Shown here one piece after another: positions 25,101-33,660 of a stretch of 64,000 nucleotides of DNA (position 1 is its first letter; every line of letters begins with the position of its first letter). The notes under the pieces are model-generated. The model did not search any database and was not told the origin of the DNA. It was given only the letters and a program-made list of their open reading frames with translations. Origin of the DNA: Pomphorhynchus laevis (Eukaryota > Acanthocephala > Palaeacanthocephala > Echinorhynchida > Pomphorhynchidae); NCBI GenBank assembly GCA_012934845.2, contig WNNJ02000804.1, positions 1 to 64,000 of the forward strand, read 5' to 3'. The position numbers were made by a program, and so were the translations under genes.

Positions 25101-28100
25101 GAAATACATCTTTAAAAACACCCACTAACTGCAGTCAAACTGACGAAAATTGGTAACTGTCATGTCTATCCAAAACAATTGGATACCGTAACTCATTATG
25201 AGTGAGAATAGAATATCGAAGTAACGTTTAGCTGTTTCAAACGCGGATGAACCCAGAAGACGCACCGAATGAATTCTACTAAATATTTTGCAGAGCAAAT
25301 TCTCAATACGGCCGCTAAACGTTCACCTCGACTTATGTCATCAGATTGTTGAACTCCGTCAAAAATATAAATCTCATGCGGTGATAACATTTAATTGAGC
25401 ACATGCTTTATTGCACCTCGCAAATTCAGAAATCTATCGATCTTTTTAGAAGGAGATGCCTATCTATTGAGTCGAACGCTTTCTCGAAATCGAAAAATAC
25501 TGCATAAATAGGTTTTCCTTGCTCTTCCATTTATAACTGCTTCTATGAGTATTTGTATTGCAGACGTTGTCGAAAAATTTGCACGAAATTCGTATGTTCT
25601 ATGGGTAAAAATATTCAACATATTACCCGAGCCGACGAGTTATAATAGATGAATAGAGTTTGTACACTTGACTAAGAATTAATATTTGTATTGAATTTAA
25701 TATGAATTTGCATAAATTCAATATGAATTCGTGCTATATGGGTTATCATTTCTAAAGCAGTTTTAACTAAACTTTTTTAATACCTTTATAAAAAGAGCAC
25801 TTGCTGTTATTCGATTCAAAAACAACAGCCATAAATCATAGAAAAAGTGAAATGATTGCCCTCTCTGCTCACATTAAAACATGTCATAACCTAAAGCTTT
25901 GCTTGTATTCATTCTATATAAAGCTGACCTTAATTCTTCCATATCAATATACAAGTTTGGTATATTTATGTACCCAAGAAATCATGCACTTGCTATACAT
26001 GATAAATTAAATCAGCAAACTGAGTCTACGTATTTAATATAATTATAAAATAAACAAAACATAATAATGCTAAATCAAAATTTAATAATTAAATAATAAA
26101 ATTAATAATTGTTTTTAGATTTTCTATAATTTAAATCAAGTTAAAAAAATGAAATTTAAAATAAACGTCATTTTTATGAATTGACTAATAAATAACAGAC
26201 GTTGTATCAGAATAAGAATTAGAGGTCATCAGGAGGAACTGCTATGCTATCAGGTTTCGGCCCCTAACTCCTCTACCCAACATAGCAGCGGGGCCAAATA
26301 CATGTTAATGATGTATTTCCTCTGAAATAACTATCTAGTATCTTATTCTAATACAAAGTATATTATTTATTATCCATCCATAAAAATTTGCCACTTAAGA
26401 GTTTAAATTTATTCTTTATATTATTGTGTTGATTTATATATTTTACTATTTTCTGCTTGATGTTATTTTTGTAGTAACCTAGTTTAAAATATGTATCTAT
26501 TAAATTATTTAAATGATTTTGAAGAAAGCCAATATCATTACATATTGTTGCAATTCTTAAAATTTCATTATTTAATGTATTATATTTTATATTATATGGT
26601 ATGCATGAATGCTCATGCAAAAATATGTTTCTTGTAAATTTAAATATGTCATCTTTACGATATAAATTAATAGTAGTTTTAGTTAATGTTAATTTAATGT
26701 TCATATCTAGATATACACCTTCTTTATCATTAATATTGGTTTTGTTAAGAACAAGGCTTTCTAGATAAATGTGCTCACTAATTGAATAAAAATTATTAGA
26801 ATTAAATACACATATATCATCAATGTATCGAAACATATATTTCATATATTTATATTGTTTAGATTTAGTTTTTACACAGTTATGAACAAATTCATATTCT
26901 ATAAAGCTTAAAAACAAGTCAGCTATAATTGGGCTACTATTACCACCCATTGGAACACCTTTTACTTGTCTAAATATAGATGTCCCTACTTTTAAATAAT
27001 TTTGATTTATCAAAATATTTAAGGATTCTATTAATTCAATTTTATCCATATATTTATATTTACTTGATGGTTTAATTTTTGTTAGATAGGCGTTATAATT
27101 ATTATAACATATATATGTATATCTTTTTCCGAACATAAGATTAATTAATTTTACTAACGCTTCTTTAATATCTACTAAATCTAGATTTGTATAAAGAGTA
27201 CTAGTATTTGTATAAAGAGTACACTACCTCAGTACACTACTGAGGTAGTGTTTTGACGGTTGTTAATGCTTAATTTATAGAGGTTGATCGTGGAATTAAA
27301 AGGCATCTGAAGTGTGTGACCAATGTCAAAATAGGAATACTAATAATTTGTTTAGATTACGCAAAGGATTCCTCCCATTGACCTACCACGACTCATTGCA
27401 AGGATTAAATGGAGTATAATGATGATAGTGATTCATGAGACAGAAAATGTCTCTAGTAATATGAGAATATCAAAATCGTGCAAATAAGAAACTATGCCTG
27501 TATTAATGAGATAGTGTAAACCCTCTACATTGTAAAGCAACATCCTGATCTGTTCTACGGGACTATGCTACGGAAAATATCTTTCTACCTTATCAGTAAT
27601 TTTGATTTGGCATATATCACCGGACAGAACGTGAGTATCAACTTTTAATGTTTACGATTTATCAAGGTTAGACATAACGTGCTTTACGAGTGAAACTGTT
27701 TTGCTTATTATTAGCGTTATTATCCATTACCTCTAATTACATAATGTTCAATGGGATCTGCTTCCTTCCCCCAATCAACTCATTTAGCAACTGCTTGTAT
27801 TCCTGTTGCTCGAGCTTCGATAAATCTGGAGATAAATATACTTTATTAAAGCGATCAAAGTTTTGAAGCTTAAAAGATGATCTTAGAGAATATTTGGCAT
27901 TAGTGATGTTTGTCTTTACTTTTACCCAAGGAGGCGATTTGTTATGACTAGCTGGGAGCCGAGGTAGATTCATACTATTATTGGTTAATGGCCACTAAAT
28001 TTCCTGAAAGAGATTAGTAAAAAATTTAACGTCATTATCATTTAAAGGCACTTTTCTAATTATCAAGTTCGATGTCCTATCACTTTCCTTATTGAGAGAG

Positions 28101-31100
28101 CTTGTCAACTTGGAGTACTATTTGTCTTCTACCGACGAACCAAAATAAGAACAAACTGTATAGGAAACCTGTTTATTAATGAAACTATTGAGATAGAAAT
28201 TGACAGAATTGTTAATCAATTGATTCATACGCGATTTGTCCGTCCATCAATTAACTGAATTTTCATCCACTCTTAATTTACTTTGAGGTTTAGCAATTTT
28301 GAAATTTGCTTCGCGAACTGCCTTTGTAGCACAAAATCCAAAGAGAGAATCTTGAGCTAGCATATATGAAGGACAATATTCTTGGAAGGATAACATCGAC
28401 AAAACCTCGTAGTTTTCTCCAGTACATTTCCATGGTAATAGTTTCTTGAATCAATAAATTTTGGATATCTTAGTTATCTGAATTGTTTGTTAAGATGTCT
28501 GTTGTTGGACATTTCAAATTTGGAAGTTGCGGTTGCACTGATTGTTCACGGTTCGAACGTCTATGTGCACATCAATTAATGCACACTTTACCGCTTTAAC
28601 GCATATACATTCTTTGCATACCGCAGTCTGTCCATTACATGAACAGCATTTCTTGTTCGCAGATAGTTCGACCATTTGTATATTTTATCTCTCCAAGTTT
28701 CTTTAATATAGTCGATGATTGTCGTTGTATATATTATTGTATGATATTTTGTAAGTATTTAAATTCAATTTTTTAAAAATTGGTTAAAAAAGGTTATTCA
28801 AGACAATTTTTTATAAAATTATGACAATTTACTAATTTAATACATAATAATTTATGTTTATTATAAAAATATTATTATTAATAATATTAATTATAAAATA
28901 TAATGTTGCAAATACGGAAGCTTTTAAATTAATTGACGTACTGGGTAAAATCCTTAAGATTAACTCGATCTGCAATTGTTTCCAAAAAAGTATCGAATTG
29001 TTCACTGTGTTCAGTATTGTGTAAAATTTGTTCTTCCGTTATCTTAATGTAGAGATAATAAAAGTTATAAAAATTGCCAGAAAAAAAAGTTGACAAATTT
29101 TACGGCATTTTTTATTTTAGAAAAATTTTTATATAACTTAAATTATATATTTAAATTGTATATAATAAATAAATTTAAATATTAATTGAATACAATTCAA
29201 TAATAAAAATTGTATATATTTTATTTCTCTAGAAATAAATAAAAAACAAATTCCTTATATTATTATCTGGAATATTAAAATCTCATTGGTTTTAAATTGA
29301 TTAAAATATCGACAAAGGATCCAATTTAATTAATTTCATATTTTTTTGAATTTGTCTGAATTCATCGTCATATTTACAAAAGTCAATATTGGATTGTCAA
29401 ATACAATACAAATCACATAAAAATACAATAATGAGATTTCGATTTTATAGAAACGAAATGATTAAAAATCAAATATTATCAATCAAAGATTATGAACGAA
29501 ATCTTATCAATCCAATTAATCCTCTTAATCAAAAAGTATTTAACACAATCAAGTGATTATTATTAAGTGATCATGCAGTATTATTTCAATTATTACAATA
29601 TTACGTGATCGTCATAACAACTACCCCAGATTTAGCAAATTTGCAGAAAATAATTATTTGAAAAATTGAATTTAATTTTTTATATGTTTAATAACTAAAT
29701 ACTTTAAAAATTTAACTTGAATGCATCTGTGAGCTGAAATTCTTCTGGTTGTGGTACAATATTATCCTCACAGGTATTGTTCCTATTCTTGATACAGCAG
29801 GACGCTACTAATCAGTCTGGGTGGGTCTCATCAGCTGCTGACCCAGACCTACATTTCACGTGTCGACCCTTATTATCTGCTTTCTCCGTACACTGGTGCT
29901 GATCGGATTTGAACTCGGGACGTATGTATCTCGATTCAGCGCTACATCTACTTATTAAAGTATTATATCATCTACTTATTAAAGTAATATACAACAATGT
30001 ATATCTACACCACTGGAGCAGCCAGCCAAGTAGATGTAGCATCCTGCTGTATCAAGAATAGGAACAATACTTTAAAAATAAATAATATATTATTTAGTAT
30101 AACATATAACTATTAGATAAATATAAATATTATTGAAAATATACTAATATATTTTGATATATTAAATATTTTACTATATTTTTATATATAAAATATTATG
30201 AAATGAATTATAAAATAGTAAATTTTCTTAGAACCATATTATTTAACAAGACCCATTTATAGTGTACTCGAACACAAAATAAGTAAAATGCAAAATAGTT
30301 GATCATTTTCATATTTGATAAAATAAGTGAGTAATAAATACAGTGTGCATGCAGTAAAAAACACCTGTCCTTCTCTTTGAAGAATAACTCCAAATTTAAA
30401 TGTTTTGCTTTCAATTCGTTCATCATATGAGAGAATTTGATCACTGGTCTAAATTTTAAAAGTTCAAGTAGATAAACATTGTATTCACATCGCATATACA
30501 TCTAGACAATTAAGATAGGAAACTGATTCGACATCAAATTTTGACAATCGTGTATCTAGCTGCCGGGCAATTGCGACACATAAAGTCGCAGGATTAACAT
30601 CTGTACAGTTTGTACAGTCAAAAATCGCATACTTTGAACTCACATCCGTTCTAATCATAGAATAATCGATGAAGTGAATAATTTTAAAATGAACGAACCT
30701 AAATATTGAACGATATGCAAGACCATTAGCCTCTCGCTTTAATGAGAGAATGGCTAGACCAACTAAACTATCCAGGAAAATAAAGTTACAATGCTCCTAA
30801 AAATAAAGATCAACACAGAATTTTAAAAAGAATCAAAGGACTTCGTTAATATTTTAAAAAATTAGGTAATTAAATTTAAAATAAAAGAACCAAAGCTAAA
30901 TTATTTAAAATATTTTAATAAAAAATGATAAGCGTTATGATAAGCATCAAAATAAGTTATTATTTTATGATAAAAATGATAAGCGTTAACGTGAATTTGT
31001 AAAAACTTATAACGCAAGGGAATTAGTGGTTTACACTTTTAAATTATTTAAATCAGCGTTTTATTAAAAAAATATTTTTGAAATCACTAATGATTTCATT

Positions 31101-32534
31101 ACAAATGTGATTTCCAAAAGGCAGACGAATCGAGTGATCGTCAGCCAACATTGAAAGGACCGAAACTTGAAAAGTAGGTATTGGATCAGTGGCTGATGAG
31201 GTCCACCAATACTAAAATGTAGGGTACTGATGTTAGCTTATAGATAGGATTAAAGCAACGTGCAGGATAAAAATAGTAATCACCATTTCAATGGTAATAT
31301 TGACTGCACAGGTATATATTTTTTAGGAAACAAACTTTGAAAATTGAAATTTACAATTTGAAAATTGTGAGTAATTGCAAATATATGTATGTTTTCAAAT
31401 TAAAGGTTGCGCCTTCTCTACAAATGCTAATTTAATTTGAAATCAAGAATTATTCAATTAAATTTGCATATGCAATATGCAAATCAACTTAAATACAATT
31501 TAAGTTATAAATAGATTATAATATTATAATATTATTATAATTTTATAATTTTATTTAATATTATAATATTATATAATATTAATAATATTATAATATTATA
31601 ATTTTATTTAATATTATAATATTATATAATATTATAATCTTATAATATTATAAGTTACAATTAGTTATGATTTAAGTTATAAAATTTATATTTAAGTTTT
31701 TTTATCGACTAAATATAATTTTTAAAATATTAATAATATAGTATATTCCATTAGAAATCATTTGTGTGCTAAAATGCAGATATGCTACTAGGTTTTGATT
31801 ATATCTCCGGTTCCAAAAGCACAATGCGGCCAAATTGGTATACTTATTGTCAATAAGTATTAACATTTAACAAAAATCAAAACGTAAATTAAAAATCGGC
31901 TCTTAATTGAGGAGAAGGAAATTAAAATAAATTTGATTTATCTGAATAGGAGCTTCAAATTATAGATGCATGCAGGATGAAAATCCTTAAAGGCTAGATA
32001 CAGCCTCCGACCCGCCAGTTGTCCATTGTGGTATAGATAATACAAAGAGTTAAATTTTATAATAATTTTAAACAATTAGCATAGAATTTAAGTAATTAAG
32101 ATAAGCGTCAAAAAATCGGTAAATCCTTAAAAAATGTAAACACGTTATTTACAAATAATATTTTGTTTAGATGATTATACGATATCAGAAACAAATTAGT
32201 AAATTCATCTTACCTTACCGACAAAGTGCTGTCTGTAATAGTCGCAAATGTTAACATGCTCAAATCGATAATGTATTTTCGGATAGCGCGTTTTATTTTG
32301 GTCAAAATTCGCAGCGGTGGTCTCAACATCTGAGTGGATAGCAGAACTGTCACTGCTTTCTACCATGAATCCGTCAACATGCAGTGGAACCATGGGAATC
32401 ATCGCCGGATCTTTATTAAACTTATTACTCCCTTTCAGTGATGGATGCTTTAAATAATAAGGATTTAATTTTCGCAAAAATAGCATATGGAAATGGGATT
32501 TTTTAAGATGCATCACCAGTTTTAGGAGTCTAGC
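16113..32534 (-). CDS. Rap GTPase-activating protein (Rap1GAP/SIPA1-like), ten joined exons
   Basis: Gene-level entry. Exons 32534-32214, 30796-30500, 30448-30365, 29042-28942, 23383-23089, 21914-21465, 21394-21252, 17933-17852, 16318-16267 and 16138-16113 join in phase with GT-AG borders into about 616 codons ending in TAA. The family stimulates GTP hydrolysis by the small GTPase Rap, with an asparagine rather than an arginine finger. Seen here: [11 protein letters not shown] before the domain, YDER and FKFGVI in the dimerisation half, [22 protein letters not shown], the catalytic helix [13 protein letters not shown] with its Asn, DVPAFGP, and [19 protein letters not shown] and TRTRQ recall SIPA1-like proteins, whereas RGGLD and EYACY recall Rap1GAP. 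No PDZ domain is visible after the GAP domain, which favours the Rap1GAP side. Two upstream exons (58549, 61189) may extend it. The introns are crowded with retroelement fragments. Confidence 0.88.
16267..16318 (-). CDS. RapGAP 3' exon (DSGSESPDR tail)
   Basis: Acceptor ataattttag, 52 bp, donor GTAG|GTACTT. It encodes [17 protein letters not shown] plus the first base of a Gly codon. Phase 0 in and 1 out agree with its neighbours. The DSG...SPD...SS pattern resembles Ser-rich Rap1GAP C-termini (DSGHVSQE...SSPE), although this is only a loose similarity. The acceptor side lies in an 87-bp duplicated stretch. Confidence 0.6.
16311..16485. repeat. 87-bp tandem duplication overlapping a RapGAP acceptor
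   Basis: 'ccgctatcctaaaattataa' begins at 16311 and again at 16398 with a few changes. The first copy supplies the acceptor of the exon at 16318. The second copy has the equivalent AG context, so a duplicate splice site may exist. Confidence 0.85.
17070..17165. repeat. TA-rich microsatellite tract
   Basis: Runs of 'tataatataatatta' and 'tatatagtatataatat' inside the intron between the exons at 17933 and 16318. Confidence 0.75.
17852..17933 (-). CDS. RapGAP 3' exon (acidic tail)
   Basis: Acceptor tgtttatag, 82 bp, donor AAAA|GTGAGT. It encodes [20 protein letters not shown] then LDFPYSK. Entry needs two bases, which the donor at 21251 supplies, and exit is phase 0, which the next exon needs. 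The sequence is acidic with potential phosphorylation sites (RKGRIS). Coding status rests on borders and phase, not on a recognised domain. Confidence 0.62.
18189..18960. repeat. 365-380-bp tandem repeat, two copies plus a stub
   Basis: The unit begins 'cactttgcttaattg' at 18189, 18554 and 18934. It carries 'cagatcgaattgctgtgcg', 'cttaaacactaggcag', 'gtcgctgcactcgttggatc', 'tttcagtcaccatgtcactt' and 'gaatgaagtactcactgg'. The copies are clearly diverged. The unit is GC-richer than the surrounding intron and has no long frame; it may be satellite or terminal-repeat debris of an unidentified element. Confidence 0.85.
19520..19900 (+). mobile_element. CR1/L2-type LINE, C-terminal fragment
   Basis: [20 protein letters not shown] matches the ORF2 tail motif RATKLVPxLxxLSYxxRLxAL of CR1/L2-like LINEs. 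Further on, in another frame, GHGLTL and [16 protein letters not shown] match the following conserved part (RGHxLKL...FFSxRVVxxWNxLP). Frame changes and stops separate the pieces, so this is a dead 3' fragment. It lies in the intron between the RapGAP exons at 21394 and 17933, in the opposite orientation to the gene. Confidence 0.8.
20545..20990 (+). mobile_element. RTE-type LINE, C-terminal fragment
   Basis: [20 protein letters not shown] then [20 protein letters not shown] and [15 protein letters not shown] match the RTE ORF2 tail (YGSECW...ME.KMLRW..G.T..DRVRN..IR..FGV..I.DK). Next come QWYGHVIRA and, in a shifted frame, [25 protein letters not shown] residues. It ends in 'gaaacagaagaagaag', like the short-repeat tails typical of RTE insertions. 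Several stops and frameshifts are visible. It is antisense to the RapGAP gene. Confidence 0.85.
21252..21394 (-). CDS. RapGAP exon with alternative stop
   Basis: Acceptor ccaattag followed by [20 protein letters not shown] and [18 protein letters not shown] then RVSSYSKEY. Phase 0 entry fits the preceding donor. Two ends are possible. Splicing at GT|GTACTA (21251) completes a Val codon with the exon at 17933. Reading through adds V-Y and meets TAA at 21247-21245, with an AATAAA on this strand at 21179-21174. The product is Ser/Thr-rich and basic, like the regulatory tails of Rap1GAP proteins. Confidence 0.68.
21465..21914 (-). CDS. RapGAP exon: C-terminal end of GAP domain and linker
   Basis: Acceptor atattaag, 150 codons in phase 0, donor AAG|GTATTG. 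It begins [17 protein letters not shown], the counterpart of VSVTARDDVPFFGPPLP, then [20 protein letters not shown] and [17 protein letters not shown]. These are the last helices of the GAP fold. After that the sequence diverges ([45 protein letters not shown]) and I see no second domain. The upstream junction gives TEYK|VSVL, as expected from homologues. Confidence 0.93.
22000..23070. other. RapGAP intron, no feature seen
   Basis: AT-rich intron between the exons at 23383-23089 and 21914-21465. No repeat or transposon recognised. Confidence 0.6.
23089..23383 (-). CDS. RapGAP exon: catalytic helix with Asn thumb
   Basis: Acceptor gctttag, 295 bp, donor AAG|GTACGT. It encodes [20 protein letters not shown] and [20 protein letters not shown], then [35 protein letters not shown] and TEYK. 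HIGND holds the asparagine that inserts into the Rap active site in this family. The preceding Arg/Lys/His residues are also retained, so the domain looks catalytically competent. [12 protein letters not shown] and TMLPxTPGD are typical of both Rap1GAP and SIPA1-like proteins. This is the best-conserved exon of the gene. Confidence 0.95.
24690..25660 (-). mobile_element. LINE fragment: RT piece and zinc-knuckle C-terminus
   Basis: On the minus strand, 25600-25430 reads [18 protein letters not shown] and then, shifted, [20 protein letters not shown], the conserved (F)DFxKAFDSI block of non-LTR RTs. 25390-25196 carries [17 protein letters not shown], the counterpart of the xQGxxLSPLLF turn. 24990-24693 is one open frame: [50 protein letters not shown]. 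This resembles the WLxxGxLxPxTE...CRxCxxxxETIxHLxxxC tail of LINE ORF2. The central RT palm with the catalytic DD is not seen, so the copy is internally deleted. It sits in the large RapGAP intron, same strand as the gene. Confidence 0.75.
26180..26300 (-). ncRNA. possible structured RNA motif 3' of the Penelope-type RT
   Basis: Minus strand reads ...CTGCTATG, GAGGAGTTAGGGG, CCGAAACCTGATAG, CATAGCAG, TTCCTC, CTGATGA, CCTCTAATTC. CTGCTATG pairs with CATAGCAG. GAGTTAGGGG pairs (with G-U) with CCTCTAATTC, and GAGGA with TCCTC, so a pseudoknotted fold is possible. A diverged relative at 45160-45275 keeps the pairing with different bases. Both hammerhead core words (GAAA, CTGATGA) occur but I could not fit a full hammerhead. 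Could be element 3' UTR, a SINE body or a ribozyme relic. Confidence 0.4.
26363..27215 (-). mobile_element. Penelope-type reverse transcriptase, 5'-truncated
   Basis: An open frame runs from about 27210 ([20 protein letters not shown]...) through an ATG at 27136 to a stop at 26363. The RT motifs are clear: LYTN near the start, [20 protein letters not shown] (motif with PMG), [17 protein letters not shown] (catalytic IDD), [21 protein letters not shown], and [13 protein letters not shown] with LGYYKNN. The (G)VPMGxNxSPxxADLFL...RY(I/L)DD set matches Penelope-type RTs of invertebrates; I see no GIY-YIG endonuclease part. At 257-plus codons without a break it is unusually intact compared with the other elements here, but the N-terminal half is missing. 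The 5' junction is a 31-bp palindrome (27221-27251). It is inserted in a RapGAP intron, same strand. Confidence 0.8.
27221..27251. repeat. perfect 14-bp-arm palindrome at element junction
   Basis: ACACTACCTCAGTA, loop CAC, TACTGAGGTAGTGT. It lies exactly between the truncated Penelope-type RT and the LINE fragment at 27290. Confidence 0.9.
27290..28690 (-). mobile_element. LINE 5' half: Cys-rich ORF1 region and start of endonuclease
   Basis: On the minus strand, 28680-28520 reads [20 protein letters not shown], a Cys-rich motif common at the start of ORF1 in some invertebrate LINEs. 27973-27737 reads [18 protein letters not shown] and [20 protein letters not shown], the (V/I)SPDLTxxEQxxxKxLxxEL block of the same proteins. 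27560-27290 reads [25 protein letters not shown] and [11 protein letters not shown], matching the N-terminus of an apurinic-like endonuclease (NVxGLxxKL...FDIIxLxETF). Stops and frame changes interrupt it. It ends abruptly at the palindrome next to the Penelope-type RT, so the 3' half is missing. Confidence 0.72.
28942..29042 (-). CDS. RapGAP exon: TEEQ to LKDF segment
   Basis: Acceptor ctacattaag, 101 bp, donor CA|GTACGT. It encodes [20 protein letters not shown] then [13 protein letters not shown], the counterpart of Rap1GAP [34 protein letters not shown]. Entry is phase 0. The two leftover bases CA join the T of the next exon to make His, giving KDFTHYRGGLD across the junction, as in KDFKGFRGGLD of vertebrate Rap1GAP. 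This phase agreement is strong support for the model. Confidence 0.88.
29765..30075 (-). mobile_element. tRNA-like SINE with 37-bp inverted ends
   Basis: Minus strand: TGGCTGCTCCAGTGGTGTAG resembles a tRNA A-box region, and after a ~60-bp AT-rich insertion with a 26-bp repeat, CCCGAGTTCAAATCCGATC contains a B box (GAGTTCAAATC). This fits a tRNA-derived SINE head. The body continues GTAGGTCTGGGTCAGCAG, CTGATGAGACCCACCCAG, then GCGTCCTGCTGTATC. Unusually, the first 37 bases (GTATTGTTCCTATTC, TTGATACAGCAGGATGCTAC) reappear inverted at the other end (29777-29813). It is located in the RapGAP intron between exons 30448-30365 and 29042-28942. Confidence 0.7.
30365..30448 (-). CDS. RapGAP mini-exon (28 codons)
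   Basis: Acceptor aaaatttag, 84 bp, donor CAG|GTGTTT. It reads [20 protein letters not shown] then VILQREGQ. This matches Rap1GAP [24 protein letters not shown] almost position for position: YDER for FDEH, FKFGVI unchanged, GQ at the border. It is in phase 0 on both sides and separated from the previous exon by only 51 bp. It lies in a different frame inside a longer spurious open frame on the same strand. Confidence 0.87.
30500..30796 (-). CDS. RapGAP exon: first part of GAP domain
   Basis: Acceptor tttttag precedes GAG, directly continuing GK|EH. The 99-codon exon reads [20 protein letters not shown] then RE and onward to [11 protein letters not shown] and SVSYLNCLD, with donor GAT|GTATAT. 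EHxNxxxLDxxxGxxxxSLKRE is the signature start of the domain in SIPA1-like proteins. The rest is divergent, with insertions relative to vertebrate proteins (for example [16 protein letters not shown]). Phase is 0 at both ends. The donor is weaker than the others, but its use brings the next exon into register with the YDER motif. Confidence 0.8.
31130..31290 (+). ncRNA. hammerhead-like motif, relative of the SINE body
   Basis: GGACCGAAACTTGAAAAGTA, then GGTATTGGATCAGTGG, CTGATGAGGTCC, ACCAATACT. GGACC pairs with GGTCC on either side of the GAAA and CTGATGA words, ACTT pairs with AAGT, and GTATTGG with CCAATAC. The SINE at 29.8 kb has the same layout with different paired bases (GGGTC/GACCC, ACGT/ATGT, GTCTGGGT/ACCCAGAC). 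The order of parts is not that of a standard hammerhead, so function is open. Confidence 0.4.
31780..31915 (+). repeat. dispersed repeat, copy 1 of 2
   Basis: 'aggttttgattatatctccg' to 'atcggctcttaattgaggag' is repeated at 34658-34790 in the same orientation with very few changes (for example ttccaaaagc versus tcccaaagc). Family unknown. Confidence 0.9.
32214..32534 (-). CDS. RapGAP exon: region just before the GAP domain
   Basis: Acceptor acattag at 32535-32536, 107 codons in phase 0, donor AAG|GTAAGA. The end of the exon, [13 protein letters not shown], matches the conserved (Y)YRxxFxGK that precedes EH(x)N in Rap1GAP and SIPA1 proteins. Earlier, [14 protein letters not shown] resembles the Rap1GAP stretch PLILLPQFGGYWIE. 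The first 35 residues ([12 protein letters not shown]...) are basic and not clearly alignable, so the 5' border is less certain than the 3' border. An internal Asp/Ser/Thr-rich stretch ([15 protein letters not shown]) is probably a flexible linker. Confidence 0.82.
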
Positions 32535-33439
32535 CTAATGTACCGACTTACAACCACAAAATATTCGTATTTAATTCATATAAATATGTAAACTGAGAAA
32601 ATGTATTATTATTCATATTTGTTATTTATCTCCATCAGATATAAATAACGACAGTTTAAAAAATGCATAATCGGCTCTTGAACTATTTACTAAATAATGC
32701 AACTATCTGATTACTGATTACTTTTTGTTGATTAATAAAAATCAGGAAAGGTCGATCGAAACAAAAAATGCATTTTCACCAGCAAATATTTTATGGAATG
32801 CAACATCCTCACCATCTTATAATCAGCGATAGTAAGACAACAACAGATACTCTTTATATTCTCAATTAGATGTAAATGTGTGTTGACTCTAAAAAGATAA
32901 ACATCAATTTGCATAGGTAAATTGATAAATTGCCATAACCTTGAAGAAAAATACGCTGATAAAATTATGCCTTTATTATAATAAAATCAAGGAAGTGTAT
33001 AATAAATACTGTATTCACATTTATCAAATGATAATTTATATATATGATAGTAGCTCATCACAATAGATAAATAAAGTTATTAATTGATATTTTATAACAT
33101 TCGAAAAATTTATAAAATTCTTGATAAAATTCCAAAGAATTTTATCAAATTTATTCATTAAAATAATTGATGTTAACAATCATTGAATCTAAGTGATCGT
33201 AAAGACGTTTTTTTCGAAAAGCCGTTTCGTAAAAGAAGCATTTAAAATCAGTGAGATTTTTAAATTCATATTATTTTACAAAATGACTCACTATATATTG
33301 TATATATGCAGCTTTATATATGCAGAGGAAGAAAGTTATAGGAATTCGTTGAGAAAGTCCATAAAGGACGAAACGTTTAAAATATAAATTTTCTCTGTTT
33401 TGGCTAGTGTTTTTGAATTTTGAAATAGAAAACTAATAT

Positions 33440-33540
33440 AATAACTCAATGGAGAGAGTCCTAGCCGACGGTGTTATCGGCTAAAACCTATTGATGGTAA
33501 AAACATTGACCTCTCTCTATATATAGAGGTTTTATTAAAA
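33440..33540. repeat. small hairpin cluster
   Basis: TAGCCGA...TCGGCTA (near 33461-33483) nested in flanking GAGAGAGTC / GACCTCTCTC, then the palindrome CTCTATATATAGAG. It lies in RapGAP intron sequence. Confidence 0.6.
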
Positions 33541-33624
33541 AACCAGGACTGTCTATTACATCTACCTGCTTTTCAGATAGATGTAAGACAGCATACCGTT
33601 TCGATTTTGAGAAACATCATCTCT

Positions 33625-33660
33625 TCAGTGTCTGGCCTAAATGATTAGGCCAGACACTGA
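33625..33660. repeat. perfect 16-bp-stem hairpin
   Basis: TCAGTGTCTGGCCTAA, loop ATGA, TTAGGCCAGACACTGA. The core 'ggc-taaatgattag' reappears at the tip of the fold-back at 33.95 kb. Confidence 0.92.

Noticed and set aside
26180-26300. Canonical type I hammerhead ribozyme
   Set aside because: CTGATGA and GAAA are present but in an order and with bulges that do not let all three stems form; kept only as a possible structured motif.
29690-29760. [16 protein letters not shown] as a possible missing RapGAP exon
   Set aside because: The phases do not fit the exon at 29042, and the exon at 30448-30365 already supplies the missing segment exactly.
29880-30035. A functional tRNA gene
   Set aside because: A- and B-box-like words occur, but about 60 bp of AT-rich repeat separates the halves and no full cloverleaf forms; it is the head of a SINE.
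30208-30501. 97-codon minus-strand open frame next to RapGAP exons
   Set aside because: It overlaps the 28-codon RapGAP exon in another frame. The exon frame gives YDER...FKFGVI and phase continuity; this frame has no family resemblance.
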